From Aporrectodea caliginosa (Eukaryota > Annelida > Clitellata > Crassiclitellata > Lumbricidae): DNA of 64,000 nt. Shown in pieces: positions 19,640 to 32,900 of the stretch; the first letter of the stretch is position 1, and the number at the start of each line of letters is the position of its first letter. The notes beneath the pieces were generated by a model. The model had not been told where the DNA came from. It searched no databases and worked only from the letters and a program-made list of their open reading frames with translations. Both the position numbers and the translations under genes were made by a program. The stretch spans positions 453,501 through 517,500 of the forward strand of contig JACEVL010000289.1 in the NCBI GenBank assembly GCA_020284085.1, given 5' to 3'.

Positions 19640-22140
19640 CTAGTGTAGCAATGGCCACAATCCAGGTTATTGCTGAACTACTGGCTGAGACCATATATAG
19701 TTCACTCCACTGGCATCATCCTAGCAAAAATAAATATTGCTAAAGTAATAGCTCTTTATAAATCAGGTGAAAGAAATAAAATAAATAACTACCAACACAT
19801 TTCTATATTTTCTGAATTCTTTGTACAAATGATGCATGACAGATTGGTGGATTATTTTTTTTAATGAATCTCTTATCATCTAATATGTATGCATGACTTT
19901 CAAAAGCCATAAATTCCCAAATGAATGAATGAATGAAAAAGCAACATTCTACATTTATGGCACGTGTGGAAATAAGATGTAAAATCTTAGAATCCACACA
20001 TAACCGAGACCTTTCATCTAGAATTTTATTGATCTATCAAAAGCCTTTGACACATTAAGCCACAAAATCCTATTACAAAACTTGAGCACTCGGAAAATCA
20101 TGTTAGTTATACATCTGATAACATAATTAGAGGTATAAGTAACATATGGTTTTCCGAGTTTCTCACCAACAGATCACAACATGTTTATTGTAAAGGTCAG
20201 CAAATCTATCAGTTGTGGAGTACCACAGGCCTCAATTCTGGAGCCATTTATATTTGCAATGACCTGGCAACTACCTCCAAAGAATTTCACAACATATTGT
20301 TTGTTGATGACACTAATGTCTTCATATCTGATAAATTAGTAGAATCAGTTTGTAAGAGCCATTCTTGAGTGAAGATCCATCTCCTCCTGGTTTAAAACTA
20401 AGAAATTGGCACTAAATGTAGCTAAAACAAAGTTTATTCTGCTTCAATCCTGCCGTAAACTGCTGCCGGTTTGTAATTACAGACTTACAATGGATGGCAA
20501 ACTGATTATGAACACTTTATTACGCCACAGAGGCAGAACAATAACTAAACGATACAAAAATGAGAAAAAGAAAAGCAACATCTAGCATTAATTATAGTCC
20601 AGAAAGCATCAATTATAGACCACAAAAGCTCAGCTCTGTGTACACAAGTCATCAAACTTATTATACAATTGTGTAATGGCATCATGTTTCTTCATGAATA
20701 CCAAGGCAAGGCAATCATCATTATGGAAATTGTCTAATAGGAATGTCCAAAACAGATTATAAAGGGCAACATTTTCAGAATAGATTAAATGGAAATACAG
20801 TTTACAACGGCATAATTTCGCCAGGAAGATGAAATTCAGCCTACCCAGTCCATTAATGAAACTTTAACACTTTCCCATTTATTAAACCTCTCCCGCCATT
20901 CATAAAATGTACACCCAAATACTTAAATACTTATGCAGGCCAAGTCATGCAAGTTCTTAGGTGTGTACGTAGACTAGCACCTCACTTGGAAAAAACACAT
21001 TGTGCAAATATCTAAGAAATTAGACACGAATAGCAACATACCATCAACGATTTGCCACTGTTTCCTTAAGACTACCCTGCAAAGATAATGTTATTCCTTA
21101 ATTCTCCCCTACTTGTTATACTGTAACATTTCTTGGGACTCAAATTATACTTCTTATTTCAAAGAATTGGGACTCAATTTATACTTCTTACTTTAAAGAA
21201 TTGGAAAATTGGAGATTTTACAAAAATGTGCTGTTCGAACCATTTTCATGCCGCAGAGGTCTGCTAGTACCAAACCTATTTTTCAAACCTATAATATGCT
21301 TCCATTAGCAGATATAAATAAGTTTCACATTTGTTTATTTGGTTTATTCATGTTTTACAATCATCACAGATTGTTACCCTAGTACATTTGACGGTTATTT
21401 TCATCAGGGAACTGCTGTGCATATTCATTACCCTAAAACTTTGTTAAATGTTCACACTGATATTGCACATATCAGTGTGATAGGGGGGGGATAGTATAAA
21501 GGAAAACACTCTTGCCTGAAGTTTTCCCAGACCCGGTTCGATTCACGTGTTCATGCCTTCACTCCCTAGGTGGCAGCAAAAGTACAATGCGTTTGCGCCT
21601 TGCATGGCTGCAACTTTGTTGATTTATTTCTTCTGTACTTTGTGTTGTTGTGAATTGTTTAATCGTCATAACATGTACATGTACAGCGCAGTGTGTTTGT
21701 CAGGCGCTTCATTAAAAAATAATAATAATAATTATTATTATTATTATTATTACATGCTAGGATGAAATTATTCTCAATAAAGTGTTCTGGCCCTTCGATA
21801 TGGAATAATCTTTCAAATTAGGTTACACATCTACCCAACCTTAATCTGCTTTAGGAAACTTAAAAACTGTTTGATCTGTGTATTTAGACTTAAACTATCA
21901 GTCATGTTAAGTTCATTTCAGTTGTGTATTATAGGCTACACTCATAGAGTACATTTCATTTTTGCACTGTTATGAAATGCAAATATTATCCATAAAAAGC
22001 CAATCCAGTCTCAGCAGGTCCATGTGACCCGTTTGGATTGACCTTTTGAATTTTGCATCATGTACTTGAAGTTTTTGAGTTTGTACTGACTGCTGTTGTT
22101 GAGATTTTATGATTTTGCTGTTCTGTCAATAAATGGCTTA
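19640..22140 (+). pseudogene. decayed non-LTR retrotransposon (reverse transcriptase to 3' end)
   Basis: Plus-strand frames, interrupted by many stops, read 'AKVIALYKSGERNKINNYQH', 'DLSKAFDTLSHKILLQ' (20036), 'SCGVPQASILEP' (20215), 'LFVDDTNVFISD' (20300; catalytic block, YADD changed to FVDD), 'LALNVAKTKFILLQS' (20408), 'KFLGVYVD' (20948), 'LQKCAVRTIF' (21216) and 'GPSIWNNLS' (21790). This is a full series of non-LTR RT and thumb motifs of CR1/jockey type. Breaks include an unrelated piece of about 430 bp at 20515-20945 and the SINE at 21484-21757. The element ends near an AATAAA at about 22130 followed by a 'cttacttacta' tail. Confidence 0.85.
21484..21757 (+). mobile_element. SINE inserted in the LINE
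   Basis: Contains a B-box-like 'cccggttcgattcac' and a body with 'ttgtgaattgttt', followed by (AAT)n. LINE ORF2 sequence resumes on both sides. A 12-bp palindrome (tcacactgatat / atatcagtgtga) sits at its left edge. Confidence 0.55.
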
Positions 22141-22831
22141 CTTACTACTTCCGATTTGTAATTCCAATAAGGTATTCTGGTGTTGGACTGGTACTGTGAG
22201 GTTGGGTGTAAGGTGAAAACGATAGCTTCATCTCAAAACAAAGTTTATAATGAGTTGCTACAGATATATAAACACATGTCGATGGGAAAAATTTACCATG
22301 ACCAGATATTTTTTCTAGCAACTTGATATCTTTGCTTCTCCTGGTAGTTCGAGATGATACAAATTAGCCACAAAACTTGAAATCCAAAACATTACAAAAA
22401 ATTATGGAATCTTACAAAAAAATCATAAACATAATAGAAAATAGAAACTTTGTAACAAAAGCACGTTAACACTGAAATTTAAACTGGCTGCTAGTGTTTG
22501 TATGCTGAAGGACCACTACTTTCAAACTTACAGTTTACACAGAATGATGACAAAGAAGCAAGGTTTAGGAAGCGATGGTTCTTAATATTTGCCATTTGTA
22601 TTGTAATGCCATGCAATCAATCATTGTTTTATTGATCCCAACAAATTTAAAAAGATGCCATTCATACTCATCTGTAAACTTTGAAGTGTTATAAATTAAA
22701 CCCATGGAACTGATCAATGCTAATAATAATAATAACAATAATAACACCACAGCAGTATTACCAATGCTAATAATAACAATGATTATAATTTAATAAAAAT
22801 AATAATAACACCGCTGCAATATTACCAATGC

Positions 22832-22873
<42 letters not shown>

Positions 22874-23164
22874 CACCTCAATATTATCAATGCTGTAACA
22901 ACAACAATAATAATAATAACATTAATAATAACATTACTATTAATAATAATGACTGTAACAGAAATGACAAACACCTTCAAAAAAGGTTTATTTATTCGCT
23001 TCATTTTCAGTCCGCACAAGAACTCCAGTAGGATTCTCTCAAATATTGCAACAACTCAAATCGCTGAGAATCCCTGACATGGCCAAATTTGTTGTTCTGT
23101 TTAAAAAATTCCAAAACACAAGCACCATGAGGCATAAGTGTGTGTTTTATATTTGTATAGCACC
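22141..23164. other. AT-rich non-genic DNA with (AAT)n repeats
   Basis: No gene is supported. 22720-22935 holds several (AAT)n tracts separated by copies of 'accaatgctaataa', which makes a crude higher-order repeat with a period of about 75 bp. Confidence 0.5.
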
Positions 23165-23310
23165 ACTATATGATGACTATGCATTATTTGATGGCACTAA
23201 GAGGAGGCTTGAACTCAAGTTGTTCAGGTTACATGGCCTGTGCTTGACCAATGAGCCAATGTGTAACATATAGATCACATCAACAGAAGTCAACTGTCCC
23301 AAGCTACTTT
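23165..23310. repeat. isolated copy of the USP-array intron segment
   Basis: The sequence 'ttatttgatggcactaagag' to 'ctgtcccaagctactttat' is a diverged copy of the stretch beside the type 1 Cys-box exons (10760-10895, 13590-13850, 16800-16930). No Cys-box exon is attached, so this is a 3' fragment lying 4 kb from the array. Confidence 0.7.
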
Positions 23311-23594
23311 ATATTAAATAAAAGCTTAAACCAGAGGGGCCCATGAGCCATGGCACATAGACACAATGGCCGGGTCCCCCACTGCTCAAGGTAAAGAAAG
23401 TCAATGAAAGTACCAACAAAGAATGCTGTTTACCTACCTTAACCAGTTGTAGGGCAGGCGTCATGAACTGGAGGGACATGACATGGCATGGCCTTGACAT
23501 GACCTGGCCTTGACATGACTTGGCCTTGACTTGACCTGACCTTGGCAATTGGCATGGCCTGCACACTGGTCAGCACCAATACTTGCACATTCTA

Positions 23595-23885
23595 CAAAAC
23601 GAACAAATCATCTATAAATCATCTGCTAATCAAATTCATTCATAATCATCCATAAATCATTTGCTAATCTAATACATTCATAATAATCTACAGATTGTCT
23701 ACTAATTGAATTAATTCATTATCATCTACAATCATATAGGGCCTACTAATCCAATTTATTCATACTAATCAACAAATCATTGGCTAATCAAATCCATTCA
23801 CAATCACCTACAAATTGTCTGCTAATCAAATCCATTCACAATGATCTACAAATCACCTGATAATGAAACCCATTTGTAATCATAA
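23595..23885. repeat. degenerate minisatellite, unit about 40 bp
   Basis: About seven imperfect copies of a unit like 'aatcatctacaaatca' plus 'tctgctaatcaaatccatt'. No coding content. Confidence 0.7.
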
Positions 23886-24061
23886 ACAGATCGCAAAGAT
23901 ACGACAGTTTCAACACAAAAGTTCAATCAAGGTAACATGGCAACATTGGTAGGTATGAACTAAGTCAATGCTGGTAAAAGAACTCAATATAGTTATGTAA
24001 ACACGTCAGTGGTGGTAAAATGTAAATCAATGTACACAAGCCAATGAAGCATATTAAGTGT

Positions 24062-24130
24062 CTAGATCAGGGTCGTCAAAACTTTTTTAATGGTAGGCCA
24101 GTGGCAATATTTTTCTAACAAGTGACGGGC
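24062..24130. mobile_element. possible hAT-type element end
   Basis: 'cagggtcgtcaaaacttttt' followed by 'acgggcc' resembles the terminal sequence of many hAT elements. No matching opposite end or target duplication was found. Confidence 0.25.
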
Positions 24131-24578
24131 CAGGGTTTCGTACGTAAGTTTCGACGATCGTCATTTGGTCTGGAACAGGAGTCAACAAACCACAACCTAC
24201 ATTTAAGGTCAATGCTGACACTTGCCTTAGTTGTACTTGTAGGCACTGTCCTGCCTAACATCATGGGAGCTCTGTGTTCCGATGGGTCACGGTTGACGAT
24301 CGTTGCGCTGTTCTAGCACTAGCTGTGGAGATATGCATCGTGCCTTATAATGTCTTGAACCTTCCTCTTGGAACCACAGTCCATTGCATTTATTTACCTT
24401 TGAGACTGTAGCCTACAACTTGTGCAACATACATTCGTAATCGTAAACTAGAGATTTCTAGAGCGCCCACAAATTTGCCAACACAATTTTCTCAAGATTG
24501 CAGCGAATATAGGGCCTAATAATAGCTCCACCTACGTCATAAGTTTCTGATTAGCCTGAGACACTGGAAAATGCGTTG

Positions 24579-24622
24579 AGCAGTGATGCTGGATGTATCT
24601 CCGAATACATCTCATCACTGCT
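24579..24622. repeat. imperfect hairpin
   Basis: 'agcagtgatgctggatgtat' and 'atacatctcatcactgct' form an inverted repeat with a short loop. No known element is recognised. Confidence 0.5.
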
Positions 24623-25589
24623 AAATGGCAATGAGTGCATCCAGCCGTCCATTCCATTCTCATCACTCAGGTCAACTTAGTTGAGTTTGAGCACGCGTTA
24701 ACATATGCCTAGGCTGAGAAAATGAAGTCGCTAGCACATACGTACTTCATAGTTCATACCCATGCCTGCCTGATCAGGGCTAGCTTAATTAAAGGGACTG
24801 CTCTTCTTCTGCTAACCAACACGGAACTGTTCCTCACCCGCCCAGACACCGAATTATGCTCTGACTGCAGTTCCGACGGTGCTGAATACAATAATTATTG
24901 TCCGTTTACTAGTTTTATCATGCCTGGACTATTGCAACTCAATAGCAGTTCTCTACTCGTCGCCTTGCAATAAGCAGTCACATAGATACTCCATATGTTA
25001 TAAATATAATATAAATGCGCTACATAAGAGTTTCTAATCAATTCTACATCACTGGCCTCTTGTGCGCGGGTTTGTAGCACTGTTGATGGCTGAGCATTGA
25101 TTATATAAAACACAATTTTTCAGTTGCATTCTCCTAATTTCTTATGTAAGCCTGTATTTTTGATATTCACTTTTTAGTTTTTGTTCCCTGTTTCACTTTG
25201 GAGTTGTTTTTGAGGTGATCAGACGGCTTTTAAACTGGATTTTTTAGAAATATTCGTTGCATTATGGTTCAAAAACAAAACTGATCACACGAGGTTCTTT
25301 TTCAGTATATAGAAGAAAACATCGCAAAATTAACAGGGATCAGAATTTGTTTTCGATGATTTTCTTTCTAAACGGTCTTGAATCGTGAGGGCTGGTTACA
25401 AGAATAATTCTAGACATCCCCTTTGGCACGACGCATACTTTGTAGAAATAGAGAGTAAGTAAGTAAGTATAGCCTTTAGTACTCCATTAGCAAACGCACA
25501 ATGGGACATCGAAATAGAATGTAAAATAACACACAGAAGTGATTGTAATGTATAGTAATAATATTGAATGTTTGACTGAAAGAACGTAC
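24623..25589. other. no gene seen
   Basis: Single-copy AT-rich sequence. Short open frames on both strands have no supporting motif. Confidence 0.4.
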
Positions 25590-25641
25590 CTTCCATAACA
25601 ACATCTAGAACTTGTGCTGGACAACTCACGACGACCTCCAT
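25590..25641 (-). CDS. candidate first coding exon of an unidentified gene
   Basis: The minus strand has ATG (context cgtaaATGG) followed by 'EVVVSCPAQVLDVVME' and a strong gtacgt donor, phase 1. It could be the first exon of a gene running toward lower coordinates, possibly the USP-like locus, but no second exon could be joined to it with confidence. A chance ATG plus donor is the alternative. Confidence 0.25.
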
Positions 25642-26790
25642 TTACGAAAACCAGAAACTAAACCTTCTAGAACTGTTTGTTATTCCGTTTGTAAGCAGCG
25701 CTCTAGGCAAACTTATAGTATCGGGGCGGAAGGATTTGGGCATGCTGCGCAGAATGCGGATGGTACCTGGTTTTCTAACGACAACCCTAGTTACCCTACC
25801 AACCTCACAATGCCTAACCTCACCCTAACTGACACTCATGACGACTGTAAACTTACGCACTATATCCTTCAGCCCCAGATACTATAAACTTGCTGTGCTG
25901 TACTTTCTCTTGCAGTCTGCGGTGGGGTGGTCATATTGTTTAGAAATAATGTTATTGCATGCAAAATTGCAATGGTACCTTTGATTTGAGGTCCGTCATT
26001 TAAACCATCAGATCAGCTACGTAAACTTAACACCTGTCAGCTAAAGGTGTTTTGGCTACAACTACTGCCATTTTGCATTCATTTCACGCATCTCATTCTT
26101 TTATATCTACATAGTGAATGGCGATTATCAGTGATTGATTTGCCCAATGAGCCTAGGTTTTACATTTGCAGAAATTTGAATAATTTATTTACTCTTATAA
26201 TGCTCAAAACATCAGAACAAGGAGAGGCTAAAAACCAAATCATAAAACTCATCTTTTGCTCGACTCATTTCCACCGTAGGTTATTTCTGTGTCTACTAGA
26301 ATACCATGCCTCACTTTCAGTCGGACTCTTCCTGGAATCCACCTCACATAACTTTTTTTGCTTATTAGACACTGGCCATCAATTATCATTGAGCATTATG
26401 TTCTCTAGAAGCTTGACCATTTCTTCAACAATCTCATTGTTATTATCATTGTCTTTATTATTGTTATTATATTAAATGGTATTGTATTTTTATTGTTTAT
26501 TATTTAGTACTATGTTAAATTGTATTGTATTTTAATTGTTCATTTAAAATGTCTTATTTGAATGATATTGTATTGTAATTACTGTTTATTATTTGTTATT
26601 ATGTTGAATGAGGCCATCAACAACTTCTCAATTATCGATGTTAAGCAACTAAACACTGCTTCCTTCACCAATTGACCTAAACAAGGTAGATGTGCATGGT
26701 CTGTTATCAAAGCATTGCCACTGTCTCTAGTATTTCTGTAGTTATATTACAGGAATTTTCTGTTTTTAGTTTCAGAGCTAACTTCTCGAA
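25642..26790. other. HLTF upstream region
   Basis: 1.15 kb before the HLTF start codon. A 142-codon plus-strand frame (26047-26475) is low-complexity towards its end and shows no motif. 'tttttagtttcag' directly before the HLTF start region looks like a splice acceptor, so a non-coding first exon may lie within or beyond this stretch. Confidence 0.35.
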
Positions 26791-26965
26791 ATGCCACGAA
26801 AGTCGAAAAACAAGCTGAGTTGGATGGAGAGGTTGAACCAGAGAGGTGGTGGAAGTCGTAAGTCGCACAACTCGTGGCAAAGAGCGTTTGACTACTTGCC
26901 AGATCTCGACGACGGCCTCGATTCGTATTTAACCCAGTTTGGATCGCAAAACTTCAACGACAGTG
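26791..26965 (+). CDS. HLTF: HLTF exon 1 (N-terminus)
   Basis: Residues 1-58. It starts [15 protein letters not shown]; the 'SWM' matches the start of vertebrate HLTF. An acidic run (DLDDGLD) follows. Donor gtataa, phase 1. An acceptor-like 'gtttcag' 15 nt before the ATG suggests an upstream untranslated exon. Confidence 0.85.
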
Positions 26966-29900
26966 GTATAATTTATTATTTTTAATCATTATTTTGTTTT
27001 TATAACCTGAGGTACATGTAGTCCCTCAGGATTTAAAAATTAAGGATAGCATTTTTCTGGGATGGCAAGTCATTGCTGATGTTTATTATTATCATTACTA
27101 GATGTTTGCCTGTCCTAAGATGGTTGAATAGAATTTGCAAAATCATCCCGCAGGCTGCATGCCTGCCCGAACTTTCATTACACACAAATTTGAATATGAG
27201 CGACAGTTAGCGATCTAGTTCTTGTATATTCGTGTAAACAACATCCACGGGTGGCCAAATTTGTAAGCAGTGCAACCTACTGAAATGCAATGAGTCTAGT
27301 TCATGGCGTAAGATGGGCGACCATGTTCTTAGCAGCGCCACCTACCGAAATGAAATTACTCTAGTTCATTGCATAAGATTGTAGCAGCACCACCTACTGA
27401 AAGGAAATGAGTCTAGTCGACAGCGTAAGAGAAAAGTTCACTTCATGAATGAATTAACTTCTAAAAATCATCCCATGGGGTCACATGCGAAATGAGTCCA
27501 GTTTTATTACGACCTTCATGACCAATAGGATTTTAGCATTGCCACCTACCGAAACAAGCTGAGTCAAATTACGGTAACGGGATAAGTTCACTTCATGATA
27601 TCCTTCACTTTTCTTATATTGTTAATTGTTGTTATTTTTGTTATTATTATTATTATTTGTATTAAATGGTTTAGTATTTTTATTGCTTACTGTTTATTAT
27701 TATATTAAATTGTATTGCATTTTTATTGTTCTGTTAAAATGTTGTATTTAAATGGTATTGTCTTTGCTGTTTTTTTAAATTATTTATTGTTATGTTGAAT
27801 GAAGTCATCGAAGGAAGAAACGACTTTTTAATATCTAGATTTTCATTAGTAATTAGTTTTATGCCAGTCATTACATCTGAATATTCATTGGTTTAAGCCA
27901 ATCGTTATATCTGAATATTCATTACGTTTAAGCCAATCATTGTATCTGAATATTCATTAGCTTTAAGCCAATTATTTTATCAGAATATTTATTAGCTTTA
28001 AGCTGATTTTTATATTTGAATATTCATAAGCTTTAAGCCAATCATTATATCTGAATATTCATTAACAACAGCTAATAAATCATATATCTGAATATTCATT
28101 AGCTATAAGCCAATCATAGTATCTGAATATTCATTAGCTTTTAGCCAATCACAGTATCTAATATTCATTTGCTGTAAGCCAATCATTTATCTGGATATTT
28201 ATTAGCTTTGAGCTAATCACTGTATCCAAATCATTGTATCCAAATAATCTAATCATTGTAGCCGAATAGTCTTTAGCTTTAAGATGATCATTACTTCTGA
28301 ATATTCATTACTTTTATGTCCAAATTTTCAAGTTCAGTGAATGTGGTTGGCTTGTTCAAGTCAAGTGCACTTGAATGCTTATTGGTAGGTCTTAGTGCAG
28401 CCTCAACTGGCAGAACCAATGACCATGATTCCATAAGAATATCTGACTTGAAAACACTGGTGACCCTGAAAATGGAAATTGTTCATTCTTCCATTTTATT
28501 ATTCATTGTCATGTTGTTTTGTATATTTTTAAATATTATTTATTGTCACATTAAACGAGGCCATTGACGTAAGAATCAACTTTTCAATGTCCCAGTTGCT
28601 TTAAACTGATAATTATTAGATATAAATATCCATAATTCTCCATTGTGGGCCTGACCACCTGGAACGGCCTCCCACTGGAGCTCTATCCTTAAAAACTGTT
28701 CTCCTTAGCTATAATTGAGTCAGAAACACCTGGGAGTAGGTATCTTGAAGGGGTGCTATATCAGATTTTGATTGATTGAATTCATTATTCCTTATGCTCT
28801 CAATTTTAAATTATAAATATGAAATAATGATATAAAAGGAAGCGAGCAAATTGTCTTTGTTTAGTTTCTAACTGTTGGCGCATGTTTCTTAATCTAGATG
28901 ATGATGATGGTCCTGCTCTGTCGCTGTATGGAGTCGTCAGAGGAGAAATTGTTGGCCTGCGATATTACAAGGGAACGGTATGAAAGCAACAAACCATTTT
29001 CGGTTTATGTAGCACAAACTTTGAGTCACTTGAATGAAGTGTGTACAGTTTTTCTGGGTCATAACAAAGATGATTAATATTGCCCTCCTCATTTATCCAG
29101 GCTTTGTCCTAGCACCACTGGAGTATAAGGCAGTGGCCAAGTTGCTATAGAAGGTTGGTAGTTTCTGTGTAATGGTGCGTGATCCTGGAACTGTGCCTTG
29201 GATAATCTTCTCCAGACAATTTCCACTTTTCTGCAGCACATGTCTGAAATATGAGATCTTCCTCTTGCTTGATTAGGAATAATAATAATATTCATTTATT
29301 CAATTCAGACTGACAAACCACAGTATGATTACGTGAAATAGTAAGAACATATGATAAGTTAAACAAGAGTCGATTTTGTAACTGTATGGCAGCCTGTTAG
29401 ATGCCCATCTGTTCTACTGCCTCTCATTTACCATCGCCCCATAGGGAGTGGAAGGCTGAGTCAACCTGGGACTAGCAGGTATCGAACCTGTATCCTTCTG
29501 TTGTTTGTGCCTGTGTATTACCATTCAGCCATCACCCTACTCAGACTCTTTTCCAATTGAGCCGTCTCCAACACCCTCTTGTCTGTCTCCGTAGTCTGTG
29601 ATATTCTGAGGAACTGACTCGGACACGCTTTCAGACATTTTGATGCCAAGTTTTTGTAACTTAGTTGCTTTACGAACTGCGTACAGTTGTGGTTGAAGAT
29701 GTGATGCGGTTGTTGTAGGTCAATGACAAGGAACTGGTTTTGCTTGTGCGTGAACCGCACAACCAGTATGACCCCAACGCGGTTAAGGTCAACAACGTCA
29801 TAGGACAACAGGTTGGCCACATCAAGAAGGAGCTGGCGAAAGCGTTGACTGTTATCATGGACAACAAACTGGCCAAAGTGGACGGGTCAGTACTCGTTGA

Positions 29901-32900
29901 CCCACTGATTCATATTTCCATCCATTCAGCATTCACTTGTTTATCCAGTCATTCATTGAGTTGTTCAGTTGTAAAATTCATTCATTCACGCATTCATTCA
30001 ATCATTCACACTGCACCCTCAAGAGTTGGTTGTCCATGGGTCGGGTCATGTGTCTTGGGAAATTTGGTGGACAGGGTTGAGTCGAGAATGCTATTGTTTG
30101 AATAATTTATACTAATGTATGTATGCGCACTTGTTATAGCGTCCCTTCAAGATTTCTACTCAGAGGCACTCCCGACTACAGCGCGGACACTGAATCAGAA
30201 TTTCACGCGGAAGTGCATGAGCAAATTGCGAGTGAAGGACTTGCCCAGGGTCCCTACGCGGCGGCTTGAGGTGGATTCGAACCCACAACCCTCCGGCTGC
30301 AAGGCACCGAACATACCCCTCTACCACCACGCCCCACAAATTTAGTCTAATGAATAATTTGTGTTAATGTATGAATGTAATGAATAATTTATGCTAATGT
30401 TGGAATCTAATGAATAATAATTGATGCTTATGTGTATGCCTTCTTTTCCGTGCTTCTAATACCTACTTTTCCACACTTCCGTGCCATATTTTCCACGCTT
30501 TAATGCCTTTTCCATGCTCGAATTTGTGTTGTCTGTAGAATTGTTCCATTTGGCACGGCAAACGTCTACACGATGCCGATCGACCTGACCTTTTGGGGTC
30601 AACCGGAGAATAAGATGCGGACGATTCAGACGCTCAAGCAGAATGGATTCATGATTCTCGAGGGTTTGACCGAGTATCCGAGAGGGGCGTCACGGTATCT
30701 TAGCTCCAGTCAGTCGTTGAGTGGAGAGAACTCTGGATTCACGCCTGGAAAACGGATGTTCATGAACCCAAAAGAGGTTGGGATGCAGTTGATGAATTGC
30801 TCGTGAATTTATATAGCGCTACTTTTTCGTATTTCTGTGGCACTACTTTGTTTATTTATAATTGGATATTTACTTGCACTCTTTAATGTGTTTATTTTGA
30901 TTACATTCACTTTTTTGTTTACTTTCTCTTTTATGTTTACTTGGATTACTTGTACTTTTATTTTACTGTCACTTTTATGTTTACTTGGATTACTTGTACT
31001 TTTATTTTACTGTCACTTTTATGTTTACTTGGATTACTTTTATGTTTAACTTTTACTTTTAAGGTTACTTTTTACATTTACTTTTATGTTTACTTTTTCC
31101 TTTCACATTATGTTTACTTTTTAGTTTTGTTTTACTTTTTCACTTGTGTTTTTTTTAATGTAAACCGCTGAATCTGTAATTTAGTAATTAAGTTAGTTAG
31201 TTAGATGCTTAATACTTTGCTGTTTCAGTTCATCGTGCTAGTAGCCTTACGGTGTTAAAGTTCATTTAATAATAGAAAGTTTATTAGATATGAAATAATC
31301 CCCATACTACTTTAAAAGTCCACACCGGTGGACCCCACACACTTGTAGAACCTGACCAATGGATTTTAGTCATAAAAACTAATTCCTCCATCTTACGTCA
31401 TTTTCAGAGCAGAAATTTTATTGTAATTATTATTTAACAGATGCTTCTATCTAGGTTAAGTTATGAAATCTCCTGAAAGCGCAGATTAAAAGTGAAAAAC
31501 TAAAACTTGCTAAAACTTGTTCTGGTGGGTGATTTAATAGTTTAAAAAAATCTATTAAATCATTTTATTAAATAATTAATTGCCTATTGTTTGATTTATG
31601 TAGTGATTTTTTTGGTGTTTGTTTTCTGTAAACTTGAAGATGAAAAGCGAATTGGACAAGCTTTTCGAGACTCTTGGTGAAGCGGACAAGACGTCTGAGT
31701 GTGATGCATGCAGCGTAAGTTTCCAATTTCATCAGCGTTATCATCATAACCATTGTCATTACTAATTATACTTATAAATGTCTGTGTTTCGCAAGCAATT
31801 GTAATCATGACAATGTCGATAAGATGCCATGGTCTTGATGCTTATAGATGTGTAATTGCAGGACATGTTGTGCTTCTTCTTACCTCAAGGATCTTTGCAT
31901 TTCAGTATTTTCCTTCCCAAGTTGGTTGTTCCACTGGCCCGGACTTCCGCGGTCAGGAGCGAAAGTTTTGTTATGGTTGGTCCTTTCTTCTGGAACAATG
32001 GACCAAAGAATGGACCAAACATTCTACTGGAGCAAACTGCCTGAGAACCCTCGATATGAGATACTCGGCCTCTCTTTGCGTCTATTCCGCAAACGTTTGA
32101 AGACCATTGTGTTTGATCGTGGTTCTAATGTGTGAGGTCGGGAGCTCCTCTAAATAGTCCTGACGTGGCGCTATATAAATTTGCAATGCCAGTGTTACCA
32201 TAACAGTTTCAAAGGTCAGGGGCAGAACAAAAGCCGGGGCACAGAACTATAAATTACTATTGTTGTTATTGTTATTTGACTATTGTATTTTTTATTACTT
32301 TATTTTGTAATTATTTACTTATGACTACTATTACTATTAGTATTGTTTTAATTTTTTGATATTTTGAATATTGATATTATTATTAAGTACTATTAGTTTA
32401 ATTATTTGCTATTGTTATAAAATGCATTACTGTTATCATTTTATTGTTTTTATTATTATCATTTTTATTTACTATAATTGTTATTGTTAGTCGACTTGTC
32501 ATCACTTTTTTAGGGCTGTTGATGTTTCTAGGTCAATTTCTTGTTCTTGTTTCATTTGATTGTCTTGGTTTTATCAAGTGAGTCAGTGTTAGGCGCTGGG
32601 GCTGAATAAAGGTTTCATTACACGGACGTTTCCCTTCCAGGCAATCGTGACTCCGCTGTTTGGTCACCAGAAGAAAGCGCTTCAGTGGATGATTCAGGCG
32701 GAGAATAGTGACGCACTCCCTCCGTTCTGGGTCGACAAAGGTCCCTCGCTCTTCTTCAACTCCATCACCAACTTTACGGCCAAGAAGCGACCCAGTTCGA
32801 TTCGAGGAGGTAAGCCAACCCCCGATCACGTCCAGGATTTGAATTTAGAGGTCATATGGCTGATTATCTAATCTGTTTAAATCTAATGAATAATTTATGC

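Noticed and set aside
23309..23566. 85-codon minus-strand frame with a possible microexon (FMTPALQLVK then gtaggt)
   Set aside because: Only about ten codons between plausible splice sites in a repetitive 'tgacatgg' stretch; no supporting homology.
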